Below are positions 54,120 to 63,499 of a stretch of DNA of 64,000 nt, piece after piece. This DNA comes from an uncultured Dorea sp. GTDB taxonomy: Bacteria > Bacillota > Clostridia > Lachnospirales > Lachnospiraceae. Each line of letters opens with the position of its first letter. The stretch's first letter is position 1. The notes beneath the pieces are model-generated. The model was given only the letters and a program-made list of their open reading frames with translations, searched no databases and was not told the DNA's origin. Made by a program: the position numbers and the translations under genes. The DNA lies in the NCBI GenBank assembly GCA_900543415.1, contig UQRE01000005.1:1-64000 (forward strand), given 5' to 3'.

Positions 54120-57100
54120 TAAAATTTGTGTTTGGACCATCAGGGTCAGGAAAATCAAGTTATTTATATCAACATGTCATTCAGGAATCTATGAAATATC
54201 CTGAGAGAAATTATATTGTATTGGTGCCGGAGCAATTTACCATGCAGACACAAAAAGATTTGGTGATGATGCATGAGCGCAAAGGAATCATGAATATAGA
54301 CGTGCTTAGCTTTGCACGTCTTGCTTATCGTGTGTTTGAAGAGACAGGGGGCGGAGGACTCCCTGTTCTGGATGATGAGGGAAAGAATTTGATTCTTCGA
54401 AAGATTGCCGGAGATTATGAGAGCGAACTGAAAATGCTTGGCGGACATATGAAGAAGCAGGGATATATCAGTGAAGTAAAGTCAGTGATCTCCGAATTTA
54501 CTCAATATGATATTGGGGAAGATGAGATTGAGCGCGTGATGGAGTCGGCGGGAGAATCGTCAAGACTTTATTATAAGTTGGCAGATATTCGTCTGCTGTA
54601 TCGTGGATTTACGGACTATCTTCGGGAGAAATATATTACGAAAGAAGAGCTTCTGGATGTGTTAAGCCGTGAAGTTGAGAAATCAGAGCGGTTAAAAAAC
54701 AGTACGGTTGTGTTGGATGGATTTACCGGTTTCACACCGGTTCAGGACCGCCTTCTCGGGGAGTTGATGAGACACTGCAGAGAAGTGATCGTAACGGTCA
54801 CCATGGATCGGCGGGAAAATCCGTATGTCTATGAACACCCGTATCAGCTCTTTGCGTTGAGTAAGCAGATGGTAACCTCACTGCTTCAGATTGCAAAGCA
54901 AAATAAAATCCCGGTGGAAGAGTCGGTGGAATTGTATGACCATGTGCCATGGCGTTTTAAGGAGCAGGAAGCCTTGGCATTTCTGGAGAAGCATCTGTTC
55001 CGGTACGGAGCAGGAGCATATGAGAAAGAACAGGAACAGGTAAAGCTTCATTTGGCGAAGAATCCAAGGGAAGAAGCGTATGCAGTGGCGGAACAGGTGC
55101 GCCGTATGATGCGGGAGGACGGATACCAGCTTCGGGATATCGGTGTAATCGTCAGTGATATGGATGTGTATGCCGATCGTTTGAAACAGGCGTTTATCAA
55201 ATACGACATTCCGTTTTTTATGGATCATAAGAGAAGTATTTTGCTGAACTCTTTTGTAGAATATATAAGAAGTGTGCTCCACATGGCAGAGCAGAGCTTC
55301 AGCTATGAGAGCGTATTCCGGTTTCTGCGCACGAATCTTGCCGGTTTCACTTATGAAGAAATCGATGAGTTGGAAAATTATGTGATCGGTCTGGGAATCA
55401 AAGGGTATAAGCATTGGCAGGAGAAGTGGACCCGGAAATTAAAGGGCATGGCTCAGGAAGATCTGGATAAAATGAATCATTATCGGAGACAACTGGTGGA
55501 AAAAGTCGATGGCCTGATCTATGTGCTTCGACAGAGACGAAAGACAGTTGCGGATATTACAAGGGCAATTTATGAATTTATGGTGCAGGAAAATCTTCAG
55601 GTACGTCTGGCAGAGCAGGAAGAGCTCTTCAAGGCAAAGGGGGAATTAGCGCTTGCCAGGGAATACGCACAGATTTACCGCATTGTGATCGAACTGTTTG
55701 ACAAATTTGTAGAACTTCTGGGCGATGAAGAGGTGAGCCTAAGTGAATACTGTAAGCTCCTGGACGCAGGACTTGAGGAAGCAAGGGTTGGCGTTATCCC
55801 GCCGGAAGTGGATCAGGTTGTGATCGGTGATATGCAGAGGACAAGATTAAAAGACATCAAAGCATTATTATTTGCAGGAGCGAATGACGTGTACCTTCCG
55901 GGTGCACTGCTTCGCACCGGTCTTTTGTCGGAGCTTGACAGGGAGAAATTCGCAAGAGAGAAATTAACACTGTCAGCCGGTGGGAAAGAAAAAGCGTATG
56001 TACAAAAATTTTATCTGTATCTTAATTTAACAAAGCCGTCCGAGAAGCTTGATATCTATTATAGTAAAGTTTCGGCGGACGGAAAAAGTGTGCGTCCGTC
56101 TTATCTGATTCAGGAGCTTCAAAAATTATTCCCGAAGCTTAAGGTCAGAGACGAGGAACGATATTTGAAGGAACAGGAATTGACAGAGAATATCGGATTT
56201 GACCGGATGATCCGTGAGTTTGTGCAAAAAAGACATGAGACAGATGGTGCATGGTGTGAACTTTATAGCTGGTATAAGAAAAATCCAAAGTGGCAGGAAA
56301 AGGTGGAGCGTTTCTTAGAGGCGGGATATTATCGCAAGCCTTTGGACGCACTGACAGAAGAGGCGGCGAAACGTCTCTATGGGGAAGAATTTGAAACGAG
56401 TATTACACGTATGGAGCGGTTCGCAGTATGTGCATTTTCACATTTTCTTACGTATGGGCTCGGACTTCGGGAGCGGGAAGAGTACGATTTTCAGGCGGCG
56501 GATCTTGGAAATGTGTGCCACCGTGCACTGGAGCGGTTTTCTTACAAAGTGGAGCGAGAAACAGGAGACTGGCTGAAGCTTACCGAGGAGCAGCGAAATC
56601 AGTATGTAGAGGAAAGTGTGGAAGAAGCAATTGCAGATTATGGGAATTCCATTCTTTATAGCTCGTCAAGAAATGCGTATCTGATCGTCCGAATGAAACG
56701 AATGTTAGAAAAAACAGTGTGGGCACTTACGAAACAGCTTGCTGCGGGAGATTTTAAACCGTCTGCGTATGAGATGCGTTTTGCTAACGGTAAGATTGAC
56801 CGGGTAGATACTTGCGAAGACGGAGACTGTATCTATGTGAAAGTGATAGATTATAAGACCGGAAGCAAGAGCTTTGACGTGACCGCTCTTTACCATGGGC
56901 TTCAGCTTCAGCTGATGGTCTATATGGATGCAGCGCTTCAGCTGGAGCAGAAAAAACATCCGGAGAAGGAGATTCTTCCGGCAGGCGTATTTTATTATCG
57001 GATTCAAGACCCGTTGATCGACCGTCCCAAAGAGGGAGAAGAGCGGGAATCTATTTTGAAAGAATTAAAGCCGGATGGAATGATTTCTCTTGAAAAAGAA

Positions 57101-57448
57101 GTGCTGGAGCATCTGGATCACTGCATGGTCGGCGAATCATCAGTAATTCCGGTAAAATATAATAAAAACGGAAGTCTCTCGAAGAGCTCAAAAGCGGCGT
57201 CTGCACAGGACTTTTATCTTATGATGAAGTATGCGGTCAATAAGGTGGAAGAAATCAGGCAGAAAATCCTGTCCGGTGATGTGAAGGTGAATCCATATCG
57301 AAGAGGGACGGAGACAAGCTGTGACTATTGCAGTTATCGTCAGATCTGCGGATTTGATACAAAGATGGAAGGATACCGTTATCGAGAAATCGATGCGATG
57401 AGCGTGGACAAAGTTATCCAGGCAATAAAGGGGGAGAGGCAGTCATGA
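54113..57448 (+). CDS. addB: AddB helicase-nuclease subunit
   Basis: This 1111-residue protein has Walker A GPSGSGKSSYL at residues 7-17. The C-terminal RecB-like nuclease contains IDYKTG (about residue 910). The four [4Fe-4S] cysteines are one in the FAVCAFSHFL segment (about 775) and three in CDYCSYRQIC (about 1070-1079). These are diagnostic for AddB. With AddA it resects double-strand breaks and responds to a Chi-like site for recombination. The ATG is held in an 11-base hairpin. It overlaps addA by four bases. Confidence 0.95.
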   Translation: MPLKFVFGPSGSGKSSYLYQHVIQESMKYPERNYIVLVPEQFTMQTQKDLVMMHERKGIMNIDVLSFARLAYRVFEETGGGGLPVLDDEGKNLILRKIAGDYESELKMLGGHMKKQGYISEVKSVISEFTQYDIGEDEIERVMESAGESSRLYYKLADIRLLYRGFTDYLREKYITKEELLDVLSREVEKSERLKNSTVVLDGFTGFTPVQDRLLGELMRHCREVIVTVTMDRRENPYVYEHPYQLFALSKQMVTSLLQIAKQNKIPVEESVELYDHVPWRFKEQEALAFLEKHLFRYGAGAYEKEQEQVKLHLAKNPREEAYAVAEQVRRMMREDGYQLRDIGVIVSDMDVYADRLKQAFIKYDIPFFMDHKRSILLNSFVEYIRSVLHMAEQSFSYESVFRFLRTNLAGFTYEEIDELENYVIGLGIKGYKHWQEKWTRKLKGMAQEDLDKMNHYRRQLVEKVDGLIYVLRQRRKTVADITRAIYEFMVQENLQVRLAEQEELFKAKGELALAREYAQIYRIVIELFDKFVELLGDEEVSLSEYCKLLDAGLEEARVGVIPPEVDQVVIGDMQRTRLKDIKALLFAGANDVYLPGALLRTGLLSELDREKFAREKLTLSAGGKEKAYVQKFYLYLNLTKPSEKLDIYYSKVSADGKSVRPSYLIQELQKLFPKLKVRDEERYLKEQELTENIGFDRMIREFVQKRHETDGAWCELYSWYKKNPKWQEKVERFLEAGYYRKPLDALTEEAAKRLYGEEFETSITRMERFAVCAFSHFLTYGLGLREREEYDFQAADLGNVCHRALERFSYKVERETGDWLKLTEEQRNQYVEESVEEAIADYGNSILYSSSRNAYLIVRMKRMLEKTVWALTKQLAAGDFKPSAYEMRFANGKIDRVDTCEDGDCIYVKVIDYKTGSKSFDVTALYHGLQLQLMVYMDAALQLEQKKHPEKEILPAGVFYYRIQDPLIDRPKEGEERESILKELKPDGMISLEKEVLEHLDHCMVGESSVIPVKYNKNGSLSKSSKAASAQDFYLMMKYAVNKVEEIRQKILSGDVKVNPYRRGTETSCDYCSYRQICGFDTKMEGYRYREIDAMSVDKVIQAIKGERQS

Positions 57449-60400
57449 GTGTAACGTGGACTAAGAGCCAGAAGAAAGTAATCGATCTTCGGAAACGGAA
57501 TATTCTTGTATCCGCAGCGGCAGGTTCCGGTAAGACTGCAGTTCTCGTAGAGCGAATCATCACTATGCTTACCGATGACAAGGAGCCGGTGGATGTAGAC
57601 CGACTTCTAATCGTTACATTTACAGAAGCCGCGGCAGCAGAGATGAAAGAGAGAATTCGGGGAGCAATTGAGAAGAAGCTTGAAGAAGAGCCGGATAATG
57701 AACATCTCAAACAACAGGCAACACTGATCCATAATGCGCGGATTACAACAATCCACAGCTTCTGTTTGTCTGTAATACGCGATCATTTTCCGATGATCGG
57801 ATTAGATCCGGCATTTCGCATAGGAGAAGAGGGAGAGCTGAAATTGCTCCGCCATGATGTACTGGATGAACTGCTGGAAGAAGAATATACCGAAGGACGT
57901 TCGCAGTTTCTAGATTTTGTCAGTGCTTATGGAACCGGGAAGAATGATAAAAAAATTGAAGAACTGATTTTGAAGGTCTACGAATATTCCAGAAGTTATC
58001 CGGACGCTCAAGAATGGCTTCGCGAATGTGTGAAGGGCTATGAGTTGGAGAATTTGGATGAACTGGAGGAAAGCCCTTATGTAGATTTGTTGAAAATGTA
58101 TGTGGAATTGTATCTGGAGGATGCAAGAGCGAGACTTTATCAGGGAATCGAGATCTGTAGGGAAGAATTCGGTCCATATATGTATGAAGATGCGCTGGAA
58201 GATGATCTGAGAATGGTGGAGCGCGTTCTGGGAGCAGAGACTTATCAGGGACTGTCAAAGTATATGGGAGATATTTCGTGGATGAAGCTTCCGCCGAACC
58301 GGGATAAGACGGTGTCCTCCGATAAAGCAGATCAGGTAAAACTGATTCGGGATGAAGTGAAGGAGCTGATGAAAGACTTAAATCAGCAGTATTTTTATGC
58401 AGAGCCGGAGATCATCCTTAAGGATATCAAAGGGTGTCAACCAATGGTCAGAGAGCTGACATCACTGGTGGAAAAATTCGCGGAGCGGTTTGAGGAAAAG
58501 AAGCGAACGAAGAACATGATCGACTTCTCCGACATGGAGCAGTATGCCATGAAGATACTGACAGAAAAGACAGAGGGAGGATTCTGTCCGACTGCGGCAG
58601 CAGAAGAATATCAAGAGCAGTTTCTGGAGATTATGATCGATGAATATCAGGACAGTAACCTGATTCAGGAAACCATTCTTACCAGTGTGTCCAGATATTC
58701 CAGAGGTGAATACAACATTTTCATGGTTGGAGATGTGAAGCAGAGTATTTATCGTTTCCGCCTGTCGAGACCGGAGCTTTTCATGGAGAAATATGACACA
58801 TACAGTACCGAAGATTCTGACACCCAGAGGATTGATCTTCATAAGAACTTCCGAAGCAGAGCGGAGGTGTTAGAGAGTGTCAATTATATTTTCCGGCAGA
58901 TTATGACAAGACCTCTTGGCGGGATTGCTTATGATGAAGATGCAGCGCTCTATGTGGGAGCGGATTATCCGGAGGGAACGGATCATGAGACAGAAGTTTA
59001 TCTTATTGATGCGGTGAAAAGTTCATGGGAAGATCGGAAGCGGGAAGCTCGTGTGGCAGCGTGGAGAATTCATCAACTGATGGAGAATTTTCAAGTGACG
59101 GATAAGGCGACAGGAGAACTTCGACCGGTAAAATATTCCGATATTGTAATTCTTACGAGAAGTATGCGAGGATTTGCAGATGTATTTACGGAAGTATTAA
59201 ATGAAGAAGGAATACCGGCTTATGCAGGTACGAGAGAAGGATATTTTTCTGCGTTGGAGGTCGGGACTATGCTGGATTATCTGCGGGTACTGGATAATCG
59301 GAGACAGGACCTTCCGTTGACGGCAGTTCTTCGTTCGCCCATAGGGAGGTGTACAGATGAAGAACTTGCAAAGGTCAAAAGCGAATTCCCAGATGTCAGA
59401 TTCTTTGAGGCAGTTGAGAAGTATCGGACAGAAGGGGAAGATGAGAACCTTCGAAGGAAGATGGAACAGTGTATGGGCGTGATGGACAGGCTTCGTGAAA
59501 TTGTTCCGTATACCCCGATGCATGAATTGCTGTTCCGTATTTTGTCAGATACCGGGTATGGAGATTATGTAGCTGCAATGCCGGGCGGCGCGCAGAGGGA
59601 AGCGAATATCGAGATGCTCTGTGAAAAGGCGCGGGCTTTTGAAGCTACCAGTTATAAGGGATTGTTTCATTTTGTGCGCTATATTGAAGAATTAAAAAAG
59701 TACCATGTGGATTACGGGGAAGCAAATGTAGAAGATGAGCAGTCCGATACGGTAAGGATTATGACGATCCACAAGAGTAAAGGGCTGGAATTCCCGGTTG
59801 TGCTCGTGGCGGGAATGGGAAAAGGTTTCAATATGCAGGATGTCAGGAGTAATGTCGTCCTTCATGCCCGGCTTGGAATCGGAATGAACCATGTAGAACT
59901 TGAGCAGAGTACGAAAAGCCCGAGCCTGATCAAGAAGGTGATTCAGAAGGAAGAGACGTTGGAGAGTCTGGGAGAAGAATTGCGTGTCTTATATGTAGCG
60001 CTCACTCGTGCAAAGGAAAAGCTGATCATTACCGGGACTGTGGAGAATCTGGAAAAGAAGCTGTCGGCATTAGAGCGTGTGAAACATCAGCGGGGCGAAG
60101 AGCTGGATTTCTTACAACTTAGTAAGGCGACCAATTATTGGAGCTTTCTCCTTCCGGCGCTTATGAGACTGACCTGTGAGGTGCCGATCAAAGTTCAGGA
60201 AATAAGACCGGATGATTTGCTTGGAATAGAGTTGCAGAAAGTGACAAAAGAACGAATGGAACGGGCGGTTCTGGAACAGTGGGATACAGACAGGGTATAC
60301 GATCTTGAAATGAAAGAAAGATTAAAAGAGCAGTTTGACTATCGCTATCCATATGAGGAAGAGCGAGGGAGAAAGATGAAATTCACTGTTTCAGAATTGA

Positions 60401-61032
60401 AAAAAAGTATCTATATGAAAGAAACTATGCAGGAAGAAAATGTTCCGGATGGAGAATTCCTGTATGAAGAACCGGAGGTAGTACCTCTTCTTCCGCGCTT
60501 TTTACAGGAAGAGGAAGAAAAGGGAGGCGCAGCGCGCGGTACTGCATACCACAGAGTGCTTGAACTTCTTGATTTTACTGAGGAATACGATGCGAAGAGC
60601 CTGAAAGAAGCAATAGAAAGCTTCCGGGAACAGGGAAAGATTACGGAAGAGACCAGAAAAATGATCCGTGTTAAAGACTTCCTTAAGTTTTTCGACACAT
60701 CTGCAAGAAAGCGAATGGCAGAGAGTGCCAGATGCGGGAAATTATATAAAGAACAGCCATTTGTTCTGGGAGTTCCGGCGTCAGAATTGTATGAACAGAA
60801 GACCGAAGAATGGATTTTGGTGCAGGGAATTATTGACGTATATTTTGAAGAAGAAGACGGACTTGTTGTGCTGGACTATAAGACTGACAGAGTTTCCGAC
60901 GAAAAAGAGTTGGTAGATAAGTATCACGCACAGCTTGATTATTATGCAAAAGCGTTAGAGCAGCTCACAGAGAAGAAGGTGAAGGAAAAGCTGATCTACT
61001 CCTTTGCGCTGGGAAAGGAAATCAGGCTATGA
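57445..61032 (+). CDS. addA: AddA helicase-nuclease subunit
   Basis: This 1195-residue UvrD/RecB-type helicase has motif I SAAAGSGKTAVLVERI (residues 23-38), motif II MIDEYQDSN, GDVKQSIYRFR, motif V/VI TIHKSKGLEFPVV and LRVLYVALTRAKEKL. The C-terminal nuclease has GTAYHRVLE and VVLDYKTDRV (about residue 1140). It is the motor and one nuclease of AddAB. The ATG overlaps the addB stop. Its own stop overlaps the start of a short DUF1294 remnant. Confidence 0.96.
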   Translation: MSVTWTKSQKKVIDLRKRNILVSAAAGSGKTAVLVERIITMLTDDKEPVDVDRLLIVTFTEAAAAEMKERIRGAIEKKLEEEPDNEHLKQQATLIHNARITTIHSFCLSVIRDHFPMIGLDPAFRIGEEGELKLLRHDVLDELLEEEYTEGRSQFLDFVSAYGTGKNDKKIEELILKVYEYSRSYPDAQEWLRECVKGYELENLDELEESPYVDLLKMYVELYLEDARARLYQGIEICREEFGPYMYEDALEDDLRMVERVLGAETYQGLSKYMGDISWMKLPPNRDKTVSSDKADQVKLIRDEVKELMKDLNQQYFYAEPEIILKDIKGCQPMVRELTSLVEKFAERFEEKKRTKNMIDFSDMEQYAMKILTEKTEGGFCPTAAAEEYQEQFLEIMIDEYQDSNLIQETILTSVSRYSRGEYNIFMVGDVKQSIYRFRLSRPELFMEKYDTYSTEDSDTQRIDLHKNFRSRAEVLESVNYIFRQIMTRPLGGIAYDEDAALYVGADYPEGTDHETEVYLIDAVKSSWEDRKREARVAAWRIHQLMENFQVTDKATGELRPVKYSDIVILTRSMRGFADVFTEVLNEEGIPAYAGTREGYFSALEVGTMLDYLRVLDNRRQDLPLTAVLRSPIGRCTDEELAKVKSEFPDVRFFEAVEKYRTEGEDENLRRKMEQCMGVMDRLREIVPYTPMHELLFRILSDTGYGDYVAAMPGGAQREANIEMLCEKARAFEATSYKGLFHFVRYIEELKKYHVDYGEANVEDEQSDTVRIMTIHKSKGLEFPVVLVAGMGKGFNMQDVRSNVVLHARLGIGMNHVELEQSTKSPSLIKKVIQKEETLESLGEELRVLYVALTRAKEKLIITGTVENLEKKLSALERVKHQRGEELDFLQLSKATNYWSFLLPALMRLTCEVPIKVQEIRPDDLLGIELQKVTKERMERAVLEQWDTDRVYDLEMKERLKEQFDYRYPYEEERGRKMKFTVSELKKSIYMKETMQEENVPDGEFLYEEPEVVPLLPRFLQEEEEKGGAARGTAYHRVLELLDFTEEYDAKSLKEAIESFREQGKITEETRKMIRVKDFLKFFDTSARKRMAESARCGKLYKEQPFVLGVPASELYEQKTEEWILVQGIIDVYFEEEDGLVVLDYKTDRVSDEKELVDKYHAQLDYYAKALEQLTEKKVKEKLIYSFALGKEIRL

Positions 61033-61133
61033 CCGAAGTTCAAGCCGGCTATCTCCTGATAGTCAATGCGGTCGCATTTCTGGTTTTTGGAATCGATAAG
61101 AAACTCATATACAAATTCGTGGTGTTGGCTTAA
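61029..61133 (+). pseudogene. Remnant of a DUF1294 membrane protein (34 codons)
   Basis: The ATG at 61029 overlaps the addA stop (ATGA) and reads 34 codons to TAA at 61131. The segment GYLLIVNAVAFLVFGIDKK is the hallmark N-terminus of DUF1294 proteins (first helix plus FGIDK). The conserved RIPE and GG..G segments that should follow are missing. It looks like a truncated coupled gene after addA. A genuine micro-protein is possible but less likely. Confidence 0.55.
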
Positions 61134-61203
61134 GCCATCCACGGATCTGTATATTCCCCGATAAAATTGTCAACACTTTCTAAAAAGAAAGGGGATCATT
61201 GCT

Positions 61204-61425
61204 GTGGGATCAAATAAACAAAATAAAACAATTAAGCTGGAAGAGTTGACGAAGGAAGAGAAGTTAAAATACGAGATTGCTGAAGAGTTAGGGCTCTTAG
61301 ATCAAGTGTTAAATGACGGGTGGAAGTCGCTGTCATCTAAGGAAACCGGTCGAATCGGGGGGCTTCTTGCAAGGAAGAAACGGGAAGCATCTAAAAGTAA
61401 CAAAAATATTACGAATATTAATTAG
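61204..61425 (+). CDS. Small acid-soluble spore protein, minor alpha/beta (SspF-like)
   Basis: The GTG at 61204 follows AAAGGGG and gives 73 residues. KLKYEIAEELGLLDQVLNDGW and SKETGRIGGLLARKK carry the two DNA-binding SASP motifs (K-x-E-I-A-x-E-L-G and GRIGG). This form, with Trp between the motifs, resembles SspF rather than major SASPs. It coats spore DNA, so the organism very likely sporulates. A sporulation (sigma-G) promoter was not identified. Confidence 0.8.
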   Translation: MGSNKQNKTIKLEELTKEEKLKYEIAEELGLLDQVLNDGWKSLSSKETGRIGGLLARKKREASKSNKNITNIN

Positions 61426-61511
61426 TATGAACATTTGCTGACAGAGGTTGAAGGTATGGGAACCTTTTGCTATAATCAAAAAACTGAAAAGATGTGTTAG
61501 CAGGTGAACAT

Positions 61512-62189
61512 ATGAATGATAAGATAAATGTTTTAGGAATAGAGATTGACAATTACACCGCCAAGGAAACGATGAAAAAATCGATTGAGTATCTGACGAC
61601 AGAACCGGTCAATATGATAGAGGTTGCTACGGTGGATGTATTGATGGACACGAATACAGAGCTTATGCTAAAGGAACAGATGAAGGATTTTGACCTTGTG
61701 CTGGCAGGCGACAGAACCGTTCTGGAGGCAGCAGAAGTAAGCGAGAGAAAGCGGCTTCAGGAAACAGATGACAGACTCTATCTGCAAATGTTCTTCCGCT
61801 ATCTTCACAAGAACCACAAACGGATCTATCTCCTTGTGGAGTCAGAGGAAGAAGGACGGCGGGTCTACGAATATCTGGAACACCAATACAGTGGTATTCA
61901 AGTGTGCGGAATGGCGAAGGTTTCCGCGCAGGATCGTGCAGACGATATGCTGGTCAATGCGATCAATGGTGCGGAAGTTGATTGTGTGCTCTCGTTGCTT
62001 CCTTCGCCGCTTCGGGAAGATTTCGCGGTAAAGAATAAGAATCTTTTTAATGTCCGGTTGTTTCTGTGCCTTGGAAAAACTATGATTTCGGAGGAGAAGA
62101 GAAGATTTGGAAGTCGGAAGATCAGTCAGTTTTTGACGAAAGCATTGTTCAAAAAAGAGATAGAAAAGCAAAAGATAAGAAAATCATAA
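61512..62189 (+). CDS. WecG/TagA/CpsF-like glycosyltransferase homologue, degenerate
   Basis: The ATG at 61512 (225 aa) follows AGGTGA; a GTG start at 61494 is possible. The LGIEIDNYTAKETM start and overall length fit the WecB/TagA/CpsF fold. The family core TPNPE is read here as ATVDVL, and the PDG-G motif as LAGDRTVLEA. The usual PKQE-W segment is LLPSPLRED. The enzyme may be inactive or altered. The C-terminus is very basic (TKALFKKEIEKQKIRKS), which in TagA is the membrane-peripheral region. Confidence 0.6.
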   Translation: MNDKINVLGIEIDNYTAKETMKKSIEYLTTEPVNMIEVATVDVLMDTNTELMLKEQMKDFDLVLAGDRTVLEAAEVSERKRLQETDDRLYLQMFFRYLHKNHKRIYLLVESEEEGRRVYEYLEHQYSGIQVCGMAKVSAQDRADDMLVNAINGAEVDCVLSLLPSPLREDFAVKNKNLFNVRLFLCLGKTMISEEKRRFGSRKISQFLTKALFKKEIEKQKIRKS

Positions 62190-62248
62190 GAAATATCTTT
62201 TGGTTACTATGTACAGATTCGAAAAATGCGTTTTATAGTCAAAAAAGC

Positions 62249-62290
62249 GAGGAAATCAACAAAAAATTATGATTTCCTCTTTATTTTTTT
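62249..62290 (+). terminator. Intrinsic terminator
   Basis: GAGGAAATC (62249-62257) pairs with GATTTCCTC (62271-62279) and is followed by a long T-rich run, closing the TagA-like transcript. Confidence 0.85.
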
Positions 62291-62393
62291 GTCAAAATAT
62301 ATTAGTATAGGTTCTATAAGTATGCAGTTTTCTAAAAAGTGCTATAATTTTGTTGTGGAAAATGTATATTGCAATGAGTGGAGGAGATGGAAT

Positions 62394-63482
62394 ATGATAT
62401 CTAATCAAATACTTCAAAATACAATTGAAGGATTGAAAGGAATAACTAAGATTGACTTTTGTGTTATGGACACAGAAGGGAAGGTACTTGCAGGCACATT
62501 TGCAGAGCAGGTGAATCAGGGAGAAGAGGTTCGTTCGTTTGTAGAATCACCGGCGGACAGTCAGGTTATAAAGGGATATCAGTTTTTTAAGATTTATGAT
62601 GAGCATCAGTTGGAATATATCCTTTTGGCTGATGGGGACAGAGAAGATGTTTATATGTTGGGAAAGATTGCGGTCTTTCAGATACAGAACCTGCTGGTGG
62701 CATATAAAGAACGCTTTGATAAAGATAATTTTATTAAAAATCTTCTGCTCGACAACTTGTTGTTAGTAGATATTTATAATCGTGCCAAAAAATTACATAT
62801 TGACACAGAAGTCAGACGTGTTATCTTTACTATTGAGACAAAACACGAAAAGGACAGCAGTGCCCTTGACAATGTCCGGTCACTTCTCGGTGGAAGATCC
62901 AGAGATTTTGTGACAGCAGTAGATGAAAAGAATATTATAGTAGTGAAAGAGCTGGAAGTGTCCGACGGACACGCCGAACTTGAGAAGATGGCAGAGAATA
63001 TGTACGAGATTCTCAGGAACGATGGCGAGGAAGAGATCCTGATCGCTTACGGTACAGTGGTAAATGATATCAAGGAAGTGTCGAAATCATACAAGGAAGC
63101 AAAGCTTGCGCTTGATGTCGGCAAGATCTTCTTTGGTGAAAAAAGTATCATTGCGTACAGCACATTGGGAATAGGTCGTCTGATCTATCAGCTTCCGATT
63201 CCACTCTGCAAAATGTTTATCCGCGAGATTTTTGAGGGAAAATCACCGGATGATTTTGATGAAGAGACGTTAACAACGATTAACAAATTCTTCGAGAACA
63301 ACCTGAATGTTTCAGAGACATCCAGGCAGCTCTATATCCACCGCAACACGCTGGTGTATCGTCTGGATAAACTTCAGAAAAGTACAGGGCTTGATCTTCG
63401 CGTGTTCGAGGATGCGATTACATTTAAGATCGCGCTTATGGTCGTGAAGTACATGAAGTATATGGAGTCGCTGGAATATTAG
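62394..63482 (+). CDS. CdaR/PucR-type transcriptional regulator
   Basis: The start at 62394 (362 aa) follows GGAGGAG; the longer in-frame ORF upstream runs through the terminator region and is rejected. It has an N-terminal sensory domain (about 1-120), a middle degenerate GGDEF-like CdaR domain (about 130-250) and a C-terminal PucR-type HTH (about 295-355) with NLNVSETSRQLYIHRNTLVYRLDKL. Family members respond to sugar diacids or purines, but no ligand can be assigned here. ftsE follows 17 bases later. Confidence 0.85.
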   Translation: MISNQILQNTIEGLKGITKIDFCVMDTEGKVLAGTFAEQVNQGEEVRSFVESPADSQVIKGYQFFKIYDEHQLEYILLADGDREDVYMLGKIAVFQIQNLLVAYKERFDKDNFIKNLLLDNLLLVDIYNRAKKLHIDTEVRRVIFTIETKHEKDSSALDNVRSLLGGRSRDFVTAVDEKNIIVVKELEVSDGHAELEKMAENMYEILRNDGEEEILIAYGTVVNDIKEVSKSYKEAKLALDVGKIFFGEKSIIAYSTLGIGRLIYQLPIPLCKMFIREIFEGKSPDDFDEETLTTINKFFENNLNVSETSRQLYIHRNTLVYRLDKLQKSTGLDLRVFEDAITFKIALMVVKYMKYMESLEY

Positions 63483-63499
63483 TAACTTAGGAGGAGCGT

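Noticed and set aside
62226..62393. Fifty-six-codon extension of the CdaR-type regulator
   Set aside because: It crosses a strong terminator and lacks an RBS; the ATG at 62394 follows GGAGGAG.
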